Notes: a model not told the origin generated them from the sequence alone. 21,689 nt of DNA from Planctomycetota bacterium (GCA_029259935.1 JAJDEH010000410.1:1-21689), one strand, 5' to 3'. Positions 1 through 8,366 are shown, numbered from the stretch's first letter. Numbers and translations are program-made.

Positions 1-1
1 A

Positions 2-1576
2 ATCCATTGGTGCCCGATGAACGAGGAGCCATGCCACCTCATTCCCGAGCGTTTTCGCCCCGACGTCATGGCCAGCCTGAACGACGGTCGCGGGCCCGAG
101 GATTTTCAGGTCCGGATCACTGGCGAGCTGGATCCGTTCTGTCGATTCATGTACGCGCAACGGTTGCAAAAGTATGACGGCGACTGGACTCGTCTCATCC
201 AGGACGTGCGCGTCAAACGCGTCATTCTCAGCGAGCAGGACCGCATCGGAATCGGTACGTTCCAACCGAAGGATGAAAAGAATCAGGACTCGACCGAACT
301 GACAGGCGATATCAACTATCGAAAAATCGCCGAGTACGGCACCGACAGCGATCCGCGGGCGTTTAATTTCGACGGCGAATTCAATATCGCCAATCGCGGT
401 ATCGTTGAGTTCATCGAAGTGCTCAAGCTGGACGTGGCGTTTCTTTACGATTTGCTGGGCGCCAGCCAAGAGCACAAAGTCAAACCGAAGAAGTTTGCCC
501 AGACCGACATCGACGAGGTGATTATCGGGCACACCAACGAGCCGGAATATCGCAAGCTGCAGAACAACGAGTTCATGGAGGCGTTGCGCGACCGTACCGT
601 CAAGATCGACATTCCGTATGTCACGAAACTTGAGGATGAAATCCAAATTTACGAGAAGGATTACAACGAAGTCAAAGTGAAGGGTAAGCATATTGCTCCA
701 CACACCATCGAGGTCGCCGCCATGTGGGCGGTACTCACGCGGCTCGAGGATCCGAACAACGCAGGTCTCACGCTGCTGCAGAAGCTGAAACTTTACAACG
801 GCAAGTCGTTGCCAAGCTTCACGGAAGAGAACATTAAGGAACTTCGCGCCGAAGCGATCAGCGAAGGCATGCAAGGCATTTCGCCGCGCTACGTGCAGGA
901 CAAGATCTCCAACGCCTTGGTCGCGCATCCGGATTCGAATTCCATCAATCCGTTCATGGTCATGAACGAATTGAATGCCGGACTGACGCACCATTCCTTG
1001 GTCACCCGTGACGAACTGCGGACGCGTTACCGCGAGCTATTGGGCGTGGCCAAGGAAGAGTACGAGAATATTGTCAAGAACGAAGTGCAACGCGCGATCG
1101 CCGCCGATGAAGATGCCCTCAAACGTCTGTGCGGCAACTACATCGACAACATCAAGGCGTACACCCAGCGCGAAAAGGTGAAGAACAAATTCACCGGCCA
1201 ATACGAGGAACCGGACGAGCGGCTGATGCGTTCGATCGAAGACAAGATCGACATTCCGGAAAGCCGTAAGGACGACTTCCGCCGCGAAATCATGAACTAC
1301 ATCGGTGCCTTGTCGATCGACGGCAAGACGTTCGATTTCAAGACGAACGAACGCCTGTACAAGGCGCTGCAACTGAAATTATTCGAAGATCAAAAGGACT
1401 CGATCAAACTCACCAGCCTGGTTTCCAACGTGGTCGACCAGGACACGCAGCAGAAGATCGATGTCGTGAAGGGCCGCCTTATTCGGGACTATGGCTACAA
1501 CGATGAAAGTGCGACGGACGTGCTGAATTACGTGGCGAGCATTTTCGCGCGTGGCGATGTCCAGGATGCCAGTTAA
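2..1576 (+). CDS. prkA: PrkA/YeaG family serine protein kinase (5' partial)
   Basis: This is the C-terminal three quarters of a PrkA-type kinase. The frame is open from base 2 and reads [10 protein letters not shown] into the ATG at 17. That is the internal 'P..EEP/L..IP' part of the family, so the ATG at 17 is not the true start. The N-terminal AAA-like part with its Walker A motif lies upstream of the window; family members are about 640-690 aa and 524 codons are visible. Family segments that can be seen include [68 protein letters not shown] and [15 protein letters not shown]. PrkA proteins are cytoplasmic Ser/Thr kinases tied to starvation and stationary phase in enterics and to sporulation in Bacillus. 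The YeaH/DUF444 and SpoVR genes that follow are its usual partners, which supports the call. Confidence 0.95.
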   Translation: MHWCPMNEEPCHLIPERFRPDVMASLNDGRGPEDFQVRITGELDPFCRFMYAQRLQKYDGDWTRLIQDVRVKRVILSEQDRIGIGTFQPKDEKNQDSTELTGDINYRKIAEYGTDSDPRAFNFDGEFNIANRGIVEFIEVLKLDVAFLYDLLGASQEHKVKPKKFAQTDIDEVIIGHTNEPEYRKLQNNEFMEALRDRTVKIDIPYVTKLEDEIQIYEKDYNEVKVKGKHIAPHTIEVAAMWAVLTRLEDPNNAGLTLLQKLKLYNGKSLPSFTEENIKELRAEAISEGMQGISPRYVQDKISNALVAHPDSNSINPFMVMNELNAGLTHHSLVTRDELRTRYRELLGVAKEEYENIVKNEVQRAIAADEDALKRLCGNYIDNIKAYTQREKVKNKFTGQYEEPDERLMRSIEDKIDIPESRKDDFRREIMNYIGALSIDGKTFDFKTNERLYKALQLKLFEDQKDSIKLTSLVSNVVDQDTQQKIDVVKGRLIRDYGYNDESATDVLNYVASIFARGDVQDAS

Positions 1577-1644
1577 TTGGCGGAGAAATTTCGCGATCCG
1601 TAATTCGATCGATCGTCCATGATGCTTAGGACAGGTAAATCCAC

Positions 1645-2751
1645 ATGGTGATGAAAATCGACCAAGACACGAACCGATTCAAGAAAATCGTGCGCGGCAA
1701 GATTCGGGAGAATCTTCGCAAATACGTCACGCACGGTGAAATGATCGGTCGGAAAGGAAAAGACCTCGTCAGCATTCCGGTTCCCCAGCTCGACGTGCCG
1801 CACTTTCGCTATGGCCGCAACCAGGGCGGTGTCGGCCAGGGAGACGGGGAGGTTGGCCAGCCTGTCGCGCGGGGCGATCAAGAGGGTGAGGGAACCGGCC
1901 AGGCCGGCAGCGATCCGGCCGGTCACGCCCTGGAAGTCGAAGTGTCGTTGGAAGAACTTGCCGATCTGCTGGCCGACGAACTGGAATTGCCCCGCATCGA
2001 GCCGAAAGGCGTGGCCAACATTAACCAAGAGAAGTCGCGATACAACAGCATCCGTCGGGTCGGGCCCGAATCGCTGCGGCATTTCAAACGAACCTACGTC
2101 GAAGCGTTGCGGCGACAAGTTTCGGAAGGGACGTACCGCAAGGGCTCGCCAAGAGTGGTTCCGATTCGTGAAGATCGCCGATACCGCAGTTGGCAAACGG
2201 TCGTTGAACCGCAAGCCAATGCCGTCATCGTCTACATGATGGATGTTTCCGGATCGATGACGGACGAGCAAAAACGGATTGTTCGCACCGAGGCCTTTTG
2301 GATCGACACTTGGCTAAAGAGCCAATACGACGGAGTCGAGCGGCGCTACGTCATTCACGACGCGGCGGCCAAGGAAGTGGATGAGCACACGTTCTATCAC
2401 ACGCGCGAGAGCGGCGGCACGCGAATCAGTTCGGCGTACAAAGTGGCGGCCGACTTGATTGAGCGAAGCTTTGACCCGTCCGAGTGGAATATTTATTGCT
2501 TTCAGTTTTCCGATGGAGATAACTGGGGCGAGGACAGCCAAGGCGCATTGCAGATGCTGGACGAACGGTTGTTGCCCAATTGCAATCTGTTTTGCTACGG
2601 CCAGGTCGAGAGCCCCTACGGCAGCGGCGAGTACATCCATTTTCTAGAAGGCCGCTTTGGCGAGAGCCACGACACGTTGGTGCTCTCTGAAATCGCCGAT
2701 CGAGAAGCGATTTTCGATTCGATCAAGACATTTTTGGGCAAAGGGAAGTAA
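1645..2751 (+). CDS. yeaH: DUF444 / YeaH-type VWA-like protein (UPF0229)
   Basis: This 368-aa protein has three parts: a basic N-terminus (about 1-50), a Gly/Gln-rich low-complexity linker (about 57-92), and a von Willebrand A-like domain from about residue 193. The MIDAS-type DVSGSM motif is at 200-205, SGGTR at 256-260 and FSDGDNW at 288-294. Size and order match the DUF444 family (E. coli YeaH, Bacillus YhbH). The family is cytoplasmic and functions with PrkA; the biochemical role is not settled. It lies 68 nt after prkA and is probably in the same operon. The start is either ATG 1645 or the in-frame ATG 1651; neither has a strong ribosome site. Confidence 0.94.
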   Translation: MVMKIDQDTNRFKKIVRGKIRENLRKYVTHGEMIGRKGKDLVSIPVPQLDVPHFRYGRNQGGVGQGDGEVGQPVARGDQEGEGTGQAGSDPAGHALEVEVSLEELADLLADELELPRIEPKGVANINQEKSRYNSIRRVGPESLRHFKRTYVEALRRQVSEGTYRKGSPRVVPIREDRRYRSWQTVVEPQANAVIVYMMDVSGSMTDEQKRIVRTEAFWIDTWLKSQYDGVERRYVIHDAAAKEVDEHTFYHTRESGGTRISSAYKVAADLIERSFDPSEWNIYCFQFSDGDNWGEDSQGALQMLDERLLPNCNLFCYGQVESPYGSGEYIHFLEGRFGESHDTLVLSEIADREAIFDSIKTFLGKGK

Positions 2752-2818
2752 GTAAGTCTTAGCACGGAGATGGAATGAAGTTCGGTGGATTGATGAAGTA
2801 ACCAGATGGGAAACAATC

Positions 2819-3016
2819 ATGAACGACAACGAATTGCAAACCGATTTGAACAAGTACGAGGTTCGCGTGGGCCACGACACCGTCATTGTCGAGGCGGTGG
2901 ACGAGCGGGATGCGATTGAAAAGGCGCGTTGGCAACTTTGCCTGGTGCATCCGCGTTTGTGGGACGTGATTCGAACCATGGATGAAAGCCGCTTTGAAAT
3001 AGCCCGCGCGGCCTAA
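2819..3016 (+). CDS. conserved-looking small protein in the prkA-yeaH-spoVR cluster
   Basis: This 65-aa acidic soluble protein has no signal peptide or membrane segment. I do not recognise a named family. The pattern KYEVRVGHDTVIVEAVDERD followed by AIEKAR looks like a small beta-beta-alpha unit, as in many short 'surface-exposed Asp/Glu plus Ala-helix' domains. It carries a single cysteine (C41). It starts 67 nt after yeaH and ends 30 nt before spoVR on the same strand, with a GGGA stretch 8 bases before its ATG, so it is very likely a real operon member. A role linked to PrkA or SpoVR is inferred from position only. Confidence 0.75.
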   Translation: MNDNELQTDLNKYEVRVGHDTVIVEAVDERDAIEKARWQLCLVHPRLWDVIRTMDESRFEIARAA

Positions 3017-3046
3017 GGCAGCAACCGCTGCACACAAGGAATGCAC

Positions 3047-4579
3047 ATGGTCACCGCATTACATCATTTTCGCCCGTTGCCGCCCGATTTGGTCGAGATT
3101 CAAGACCAAATGGAAGGACACGCTCGCGATTACGGATTGGATTTCTTTCCGACGGTTTTCGAAGTCGTGGATGCGGACCAACTGAACGCGGTCGCCGCTT
3201 ATGGAGGATTTCCAACGCGGTATCCCCACTGGCGGTTCGGCATGGAGTACGAACAACTCAAAAAGGGTTACTCCTACGGCCTGCAGAAAATCTACGAACT
3301 GGTCATCAACAACGACCCTTGCTACGCGTATCTGTTGGCCAGCAACGGAGTCACCGATCACAAGCTGGTCATGGCGCATGTCTATGGCCATTGCGACTTT
3401 TTCAAGTGCAACTATTGGTTCAGCAAAACCAATCGAAAAATGATCGACGAGATGGCGAATCACGGCAACCGAATTCGCCGCTACATGGACCGCTTCGGCG
3501 TGGAAGAAGTCGAGACCTTCATCGACGCCTGCCTTAGCGTGGAAGACTTGATCGATCCCCATTCTCCGTTCATCAAGCGCTTCGACGATCAAACGCGATA
3601 TGAGTTTCGCGGCATTGGCGAAGAAGACGAGCTGCAACCGGCCAAGTTTCAAGCCAAGGACTATATGGATTCGTTCGTCAATCCTCCTGAAAAACTGGCA
3701 CAAGAATTGGAAGACCGGCGCCGCACTCTTGAGCAAAAAGAAGAAAAGCTACCACCCGAGCCGATGCGCGACGTGATGCTGTTCGTGCTGAACCACGCGC
3801 CGCTCAAGCCGTGGCAGTTGGACGTGTTGTCGATCATTCGCGACGAGGCGTACTACTTTGCCCCCCAAGGCATGACCAAGATCATGAACGAAGGTTGGGC
3901 TACGTACTGGCATTCGACCATTATGACTCGCCACGGCATCGAGCCCGCCGATCTCATCTGCTACGCCGACCACTGCGCGGGCACGCTGGCTGGATCGCAA
4001 ACTCGGCTGAATCCCTACAAGCTGGGCGTGGAACTATTTCGCGACATCGAAGATCGCTGGAATCGGGGCTGCTTTGGTGACGATTACGACCGGTGCGATG
4101 ATTACAAAGCCAAGGCAAACTGGAATACCCAGGCAGGTATGGGCCGTGAGAAGATCTTCGAAGTGCGGCGGATTCACAATGACCTGACCTTCATCGACGA
4201 GTTTCTGACGCTCGATTTCTGCCGCCGCTTCAAGTTCTTTTCCTTCGGCTACAACGATGATTCAGGCTATTACGAGATCGAGAGCCGCAAGTTCCAGGAA
4301 GTGAAACAACAACTGCTCTTTAATCTCACCAACATGGGACGGCCGATAATTTATGTCAGGGACGGCAACTACAAGAACCGCGGCGAATTGTTCCTGGAGC
4401 ATCGATTTAACGGCGTGGAACTGAAGACATCGTATGCCGAAGACACGCTGCGAAACTTGTACATGCTTTGGAAACGTCCCACGCATATTGAAACCGTACT
4501 GGATGGATGCGTCACCGTGATTTCGTTCGATGGAACGGAAACAACCATGTCCCAAACCGAAGAATCGGTTGAAGCCTGA
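3047..4579 (+). CDS. spoVR: SpoVR family protein
   Basis: This is a 510-aa SpoVR/YcgB homologue of full family length. Recognisable blocks are the N-terminal GLDFFPTVFEVVDADQLNAV, then GFPTRYPHWRFGMEYEQLKK, YAYLLASNGVTDHKLVMAHV and YGHCDFFKCNYWFSKTNRKM. The His-rich metal-like block NEGWATYWHSTIMTRHGI and the C-terminal FFSFGYNDDSGYYEIESRKF follow. In Bacillus the protein takes part in spore cortex formation; in non-sporulating bacteria it accompanies prkA and yeaH and its function is open. The start is chosen at ATG 3047 rather than ATG 3041, because the AAGGA at 3036-3040 abuts 3041 but sits 6 nt before 3047. It ends with UGA, showing that UGA is a normal stop in this genome. Confidence 0.95.
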   Translation: MVTALHHFRPLPPDLVEIQDQMEGHARDYGLDFFPTVFEVVDADQLNAVAAYGGFPTRYPHWRFGMEYEQLKKGYSYGLQKIYELVINNDPCYAYLLASNGVTDHKLVMAHVYGHCDFFKCNYWFSKTNRKMIDEMANHGNRIRRYMDRFGVEEVETFIDACLSVEDLIDPHSPFIKRFDDQTRYEFRGIGEEDELQPAKFQAKDYMDSFVNPPEKLAQELEDRRRTLEQKEEKLPPEPMRDVMLFVLNHAPLKPWQLDVLSIIRDEAYYFAPQGMTKIMNEGWATYWHSTIMTRHGIEPADLICYADHCAGTLAGSQTRLNPYKLGVELFRDIEDRWNRGCFGDDYDRCDDYKAKANWNTQAGMGREKIFEVRRIHNDLTFIDEFLTLDFCRRFKFFSFGYNDDSGYYEIESRKFQEVKQQLLFNLTNMGRPIIYVRDGNYKNRGELFLEHRFNGVELKTSYAEDTLRNLYMLWKRPTHIETVLDGCVTVISFDGTETTMSQTEESVEA

Positions 4580-4590
4580 GGGGGATAATC

Positions 4591-5061
4591 ATGATCCTCA
4601 AACAGAAAATCGAAAGTGAACTTGATCGGCTGTCCTCCCTCGGAGGCGGAAAACTTGACGCGGAGAGTTCGAACGGACGCCTGACCAGCCAGGTGACCGA
4701 GGTCGATTCGATCGCTTGTGCGTTCAATTCGTTTGAACTGCGGAACGATCAACTGCAATCCGCCACGATCGACCAATTGAAAGAGCTGTGCAACGGACTG
4801 GCGTCGCGCGTTAGCTACCTATTGGAGCCGTTGGCTCTAGTTGAGTCGGACGCCGATTCATGTACTTTGCAAATGCGGTCCAACCCGCCTTGCAAAGACG
4901 AGGATGGGACCAGCTATTACGAAGTGGTCGCCAATCGCCAGGGGCTTAGCCTCTGTCGATTCAACAAGACCGCCGGATCGGTACGGGAGGTTATTCCCGC
5001 GAATGTGACCCGCGAAGTGTTCGGCCGCTTGGCAGGTGACTTCGAAGCTGCAATCGGCTGA
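4591..5061 (+). CDS. hypothetical protein downstream of spoVR
   Basis: This 156-aa soluble protein begins 11 nt after the spoVR stop, with a GGGGGAT ribosome-site-like stretch just before its ATG, so it is almost certainly co-translated with spoVR. I do not recognise a family. The N-terminal third is Ser/Gly-rich. The middle (about 50-90) looks helical, with DQLKELCNGLASRVSYLLEP. The C-terminal half looks like strands ending in an amphipathic helix (VTREVFGRLAGDFEAAIG). No signal peptide or transmembrane segment is seen. It ends with UGA. Its place at the end of the prkA-yeaH-spoVR set suggests a shared function; this is inference. Confidence 0.78.
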   Translation: MILKQKIESELDRLSSLGGGKLDAESSNGRLTSQVTEVDSIACAFNSFELRNDQLQSATIDQLKELCNGLASRVSYLLEPLALVESDADSCTLQMRSNPPCKDEDGTSYYEVVANRQGLSLCRFNKTAGSVREVIPANVTREVFGRLAGDFEAAIG

Positions 5062-5405
5062 GGTGGGCAACGCGCCGCTCTTCTGCTTCTTCGCGCCGCG
5101 CAATGTCTGTAAATATTGGTTCGACACGCAACGAGTCAGTTGGCTTGACCGTGGTGGTCTGCCCGAAATGGCGGGTCCGTCTAGAAGCTTCGAACTGTGA
5201 TCGCGGCCTCTCTTTCGATTTCGTCTTGACTATTTGGCGGGGCACCCGGGCACAACAAGCACAATCCCTCCCACCCGAACAACGCTCCCTTCACGCGTGG
5301 GAATTCTTCTACTCGGCGGGTTCTGCGAGCTACCGTTTTGTTGAGCTTCCGTAGCAGCCGACTGGCGCAGTCTAGACCCCTCCGAACAGTGAAACGGTAA
5401 GAAGA
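5062..5405. other. intergenic stretch without a convincing gene
   Basis: These 344 bases separate the spoVR operon from the deaminase gene. Short open frames exist on both strands (for example 5103-5354 on plus). None has a ribosome site or a protein that looks natural, and the frames overlap each other. The promoter of the deaminase gene probably lies here, but I could not pick out confident -35 and -10 boxes. Confidence 0.5.
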
Positions 5406-6260
5406 ATGAATTTCCGTACGAAGCAGTTTCGCTCTTCCACACGATTTGCAGCCGTCCTCGCATGCTGCTATCTGTTTTCGACTGGACTCGACTTGCAAAC
5501 TATCTCGGCATCCCCACCAGAAGCGACAACGTTTTTCAAGTCGGGCGACGCCTATGAGGGAGTGCCGAAGCCACTTCATCACGACCGTCAAGAACAGGGC
5601 TCAAACCCACTTTGTCCCGTGTGCTCAGGCAAGGATTCGAATCATCGCCATGAGTACTTGTGCCAGCAACAAAACATCAAAAAGAACAATCTGTATCGCG
5701 GGGTCGAGGTCGGCGAGAATCGTTGGATTCGGATGGCCTGCGAAGAAGCCCATCTGTCGGTCAAGGACGGCGGCGGACCATTTGGTGCAGTGGTCGTTCA
5801 GATTGATGACGAGTCCAACCGAGTCATCCGCTACTGGCGCTGTCGAAATCGCGTAACCAAGAACCTCGACCCCACGGCTCATGCCGAGGTCAATGCAGTT
5901 CGGACCGTGGCTCGAGAGCTAGGCGTGTTTAACCTTGGCAACATCCGCCGCGATAGCGCCCAGCTCAAACTTTCACAGCCGGGCGAGGTGTCACACTGCG
6001 AGATATACAGCAGTTGCGAACCATGTCCCATGTGCTACGCGGCGATTCGCTGGGCGCGAATCAATACGATTGTGTTCGCGGCAACTCGGTTCGATGCGGC
6101 AGAGCCCGGTGTCGATTTCTCCGACTTGCAACTCTACCGCGAGCTGGCAACCGACCTTAAAGACCGAAACTACACCGGTCTGCGTGTTTTTCAAGCAACG
6201 ACTTCGAACTCCCTTGACGCGTTCAACCTGTGGAAGAACTCAGACAAGATCGAATATTGA
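5406..6260 (+). CDS. exported cytidine/guanine-deaminase-fold protein
   Basis: This 284-aa protein carries the zinc-dependent nucleoside deaminase signature. DPTAHAEVNAVR gives the metal His159 and catalytic Glu161, and SCEPCPMCYAAI gives the PCxxC zinc cysteines C207 and C210. GPFGAVVV (about 124-131) precedes them, as in guanine deaminase and tRNA adenosine deaminases, so the catalytic domain (about 105-265) looks active. The roughly 100-residue N-terminal extension is unusual. It has a basic start followed by the hydrophobic run FAAVLACCYLF, which looks like a signal peptide or lipoprotein-like signal, and then a Cys/His cluster (C70, C73, H80, H82, C86) resembling a small zinc site. Export is inferred and the substrate is unknown. 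It ends with UGA. The PepSY-like gene follows 48 nt later and may share the transcript. Confidence 0.82.
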   Translation: MNFRTKQFRSSTRFAAVLACCYLFSTGLDLQTISASPPEATTFFKSGDAYEGVPKPLHHDRQEQGSNPLCPVCSGKDSNHRHEYLCQQQNIKKNNLYRGVEVGENRWIRMACEEAHLSVKDGGGPFGAVVVQIDDESNRVIRYWRCRNRVTKNLDPTAHAEVNAVRTVARELGVFNLGNIRRDSAQLKLSQPGEVSHCEIYSSCEPCPMCYAAIRWARINTIVFAATRFDAAEPGVDFSDLQLYRELATDLKDRNYTGLRVFQATTSNSLDAFNLWKNSDKIEY

Positions 6261-6308
6261 CCCATCCGCGCCAAAATAACTCGCAATTCCCTACGTTGGA
6301 GAAATGAA

Positions 6309-7229
6309 ATGTTAAATAGAGCTCATCAACTGGACCGACTAGTCTTGGCCGTCGTCGCTCTCGGACTGGTTACATCGACGGTATCAGCCAATGTGGAATT
6401 GCCGACGTCGGTCAGCAAGAGCTTGCAGACTCTGCATCCCCAGGCAAAAGTCCTCACAGCTAACGTGGACGAAGACGGCCTCTACAACATCGGCCTGAGC
6501 GTCAAGCAGGAACATTTTCTAGTGGAAGTAACACCTTCCGGCCGTGTCATTAGCAATAAGAGTCAAGGGAAAGTCCAGGGGCTTACGCAAAACGCCGTGA
6601 AGCTTCCGGCAAGTGCGGTGGCGGCTGTCAAGAAGCTCTACCCTCAGGGCAAGGTTGCCTCCGTGACCACGGACGAAGACGGGATTTTTCACATTCGCAT
6701 CGACACTCCACGAGGAGTTAGCACCGTCGAAGCGACTCGATCGGGCCGCATCCTAAGGCACGACCGCGATGCTTCGGATCAGGACGAAGACTTAACCGTT
6801 TCAACAACCTCGGCGGCGCGACACATTACAAGTGTCCGCAAGTTGCCCGCCCCTGTTCTTGCTGCCGTGGAAAACTCCCACCCGCGCGGCGTTATCGTCC
6901 ACGTGCATCAAGATCTTTACGGTCCTAAGTACGGGCGTTCCGCGTACTACGTGAACATCGTAAAAGGCGACGAAGTGCATAACGTGGGCCTGACGGAAAG
7001 CGGCGAGATACTCAAGAACTCACTCGATAATCAGACACAACGTCTGGCCCGTCTTCCACAGGTTGTCAAAGCCGCCGCGCAACGAGCCTTTCCCAACGGA
7101 ATCATCTACGGAGCAGGTACACGAAACGGCATTCATCAAGTGGATGTCCTCGTTGACGGATTGCCGTACGACCTGGAAATCAGCAAGACCGGGCAATTGA
7201 TCTCGAATAAACGTGATTATCACGAATAG
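6309..7229 (+). CDS. exported four-repeat PepSY-like protein
   Basis: This 306-aa protein has a signal peptide (hydrophobic LVLAVVALGLVTSTVSA at about 11-27) and then four tandem units of about 55 residues, at roughly 31-84, 99-153, 179-237 and 249-303. Each begins LP-x-V/A-x-x-A-x-x...HP/YP/FP-x-G/A, continues with strands, and ends in an SGRVI / SGRIL / SGEIL / TGQLI turn. This is the layout of PepSY-like beta-lactamase-inhibitor-type domains (family knowledge). The periplasmic or surface ligand is unknown. The ATG at 6309 has a GGAGAA ribosome site 5 nt upstream; an ATG at 6304 runs straight into a stop. Unit 3 carries an insertion with GPKYGRSAYY. Confidence 0.8.
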   Translation: MLNRAHQLDRLVLAVVALGLVTSTVSANVELPTSVSKSLQTLHPQAKVLTANVDEDGLYNIGLSVKQEHFLVEVTPSGRVISNKSQGKVQGLTQNAVKLPASAVAAVKKLYPQGKVASVTTDEDGIFHIRIDTPRGVSTVEATRSGRILRHDRDASDQDEDLTVSTTSAARHITSVRKLPAPVLAAVENSHPRGVIVHVHQDLYGPKYGRSAYYVNIVKGDEVHNVGLTESGEILKNSLDNQTQRLARLPQVVKAAAQRAFPNGIIYGAGTRNGIHQVDVLVDGLPYDLEISKTGQLISNKRDYHE

Positions 7230-7422
7230 AGGTTGTCGCGGAGAATCGCGAGTAGACGGTGCTGAAGTCCTAAAGTCCTAAAAGGACCGATCAAAACTGG
7301 TGACGCCTCCTAGGACCGCGCGCGCAGCGAGTCCCCAAACGTCCGCGCGGCCAGATCAATGACGTCGGCAGGAAGGGCATGTATTAGCGTTTGTGCTGGC
7401 ACGCACGGAAGCGCGCCACGTA

Positions 7423-7767
7423 CTAAGAAAGAATCCGCTCCAACCGGTTGCTCAGCCGATCGACGCCCGAGCCGATCCACGACTTCGTCTTTTCGCCGTT
7501 GATGTAAATCACATTATACGGCAAGTCATCGACGTCCTTCAGCCACGAGCCGTTTTCCTTCTTGAACTCGGACATACCGCCGCGGTCGAGTTCCAATTTG
7601 CCGAAGCGTACGGTCGGCCACTGGCTGTCGTCTTGCAGCGACGCAGTCAACTCTTCGTTCCAAGCATTACAGGCTGGGCAATCGATCTTGCCCAGCACCA
7701 GCACCGCGACCGGCGAGCCGATGAAGTCTCGCCAGTTGTCGCGGTCGATGGTTTCCAAACGGCTCAT
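7423..7767 (-). CDS. thioredoxin-like protein with CPAC motif
   Basis: This is a 114-aa cytoplasmic thioredoxin-fold protein. VAVLVLGKIDCPACNAWNEE places the redox motif CPAC at residues 30-33 at the end of the first core strand. A DLPYNVIYINGEKTKSW segment supplies the expected proline before the next strand. The ribosome site GGAG lies 6 nt before the ATG. It starts only 21 nt after the peroxiredoxin stop on the same strand, so the two are almost certainly one operon. The natural inference is that it reduces the peroxiredoxin, or otherwise handles thiols in the same pathway. The CPAC active site differs from the CGPC of housekeeping thioredoxins. Confidence 0.82.
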   Translation of the reverse strand: MSRLETIDRDNWRDFIGSPVAVLVLGKIDCPACNAWNEELTASLQDDSQWPTVRFGKLELDRGGMSEFKKENGSWLKDVDDLPYNVIYINGEKTKSWIGSGVDRLSNRLERILS

Positions 7768-7788
7768 CGTTAACTCCGATCAAGCGAA

Positions 7789-8313
7789 CTAAGCAACAAA
7801 CTCGTCGCCCTTATTCCAATCGGATCCGCACAGGCCGCCGCTGCGCAGTGCTTGAACGGTTCGCAGAATCTCTTTGGGGCTACGTCCCACGGGAAGATCG
7901 TTCACGCTCATTGAACGAATCACACCTTGATCATCGACGATGACCGACGCGCGATAAGAAACCCCTAGGTCTTCCTTGAGTACGCCAAATGCCCGGCTGA
8001 CGGAATGATTCGTGTCCGCGATGACGGGATGGGTGATCTCGTTGGGAAAAATCTCTCGGTCGCCAAACCAAGCATTGTGGCTAAAGAAGGAATCCGTGCT
8101 TGCTCCAATGACGGAAACTCCGTCATCCGCGAAATCTTCCAGAAGACTCTGGAATTCGCGAATTTCAGTCGGTCAGATGAAGGTGAAATCGAGCGGGTAG
8201 TAGTACAGCACGTACCATTTCCCTTTGTAGTCGCCGCTGCTGATGTCCTTCTGTTCGCCGCCGACGTAAGCGGCCGCATTCCACTCGGGAGCGGTTTGTC
8301 CCACGATGCTCAT
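7789..8313 (-). CDS. selenocysteine-containing peroxiredoxin (AhpC/TSA family), in-frame UGA read as Sec47
   Basis: Read through one in-frame UGA (8173-8175, codon 47), this is a complete 174-aa peroxiredoxin. The UGA replaces the peroxidatic cysteine: PLDFTFI-UGA-PTEI, where typical 2-Cys peroxiredoxins have FTFVCPTE at residue 47. The rest of the active site is intact, with P40 and T44 of PxxxTxxC, and R121 in YRASVIVDDQG. The resolving cysteine C162 (GGLCGSDW) is the only Cys in the protein. The start is firm: AAGGAG lies 7 nt before ATG 8313. There is no second stop or frameshift over the 127 codons after the UGA, and a SECIS-like hairpin follows the UGA. Family role: reduction of H2O2 and organic or peroxynitrite peroxides. 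Selenocysteine peroxiredoxins are known (PrxU of Eubacterium acidaminophilum). The alternative is a one-base nonsense change from TGC/TGT or a sequencing error. Confidence 0.82.
8128..8160 (-). promoter_or_regulatory. bacterial SECIS-like stem-loop downstream of the UGA codon
   Basis: On the minus strand, an outer 6-bp stem CGCGAA/UUCGCG and an inner 7-bp stem UUCCAGA/UCUGGAA stack into a 13-bp helix. There is a single 3-nt bulge (GAU) on the 3' arm and a GUCU apical loop. The hairpin starts 12 nt after the UGA and the loop begins 25 nt after it. Known bacterial SECIS elements lie within the coding region directly after the UGA, with a small loop containing an early G. The E. coli fdhF loop is GGUCU. 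The match in place, size and loop supports SelB-dependent Sec insertion. The structure was folded by eye only. Confidence 0.7.
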
Positions 8314-8366
8314 ATTCAGTCTCCTTATCACCAGATCGGTAGATTAATTCAATGTGGCAGACCGCT

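Noticed and set aside
5103..5354. 83-aa open frame on plus between the spoVR operon and the deaminase
   Set aside because: No ribosome site, no recognisable protein pattern, and competing frames on the other strand.
8173..8175. UGA read as tryptophan (genome-wide recoding)
   Set aside because: UGA terminates spoVR, the 156-aa gene, the deaminase and aroE in this window, and Trp is encoded by TGG throughout.
7965..8279. 104-aa open frame on minus inside the peroxiredoxin gene
   Set aside because: It is a different frame of the peroxiredoxin DNA. The true frame reads a full peroxiredoxin through the single UGA.
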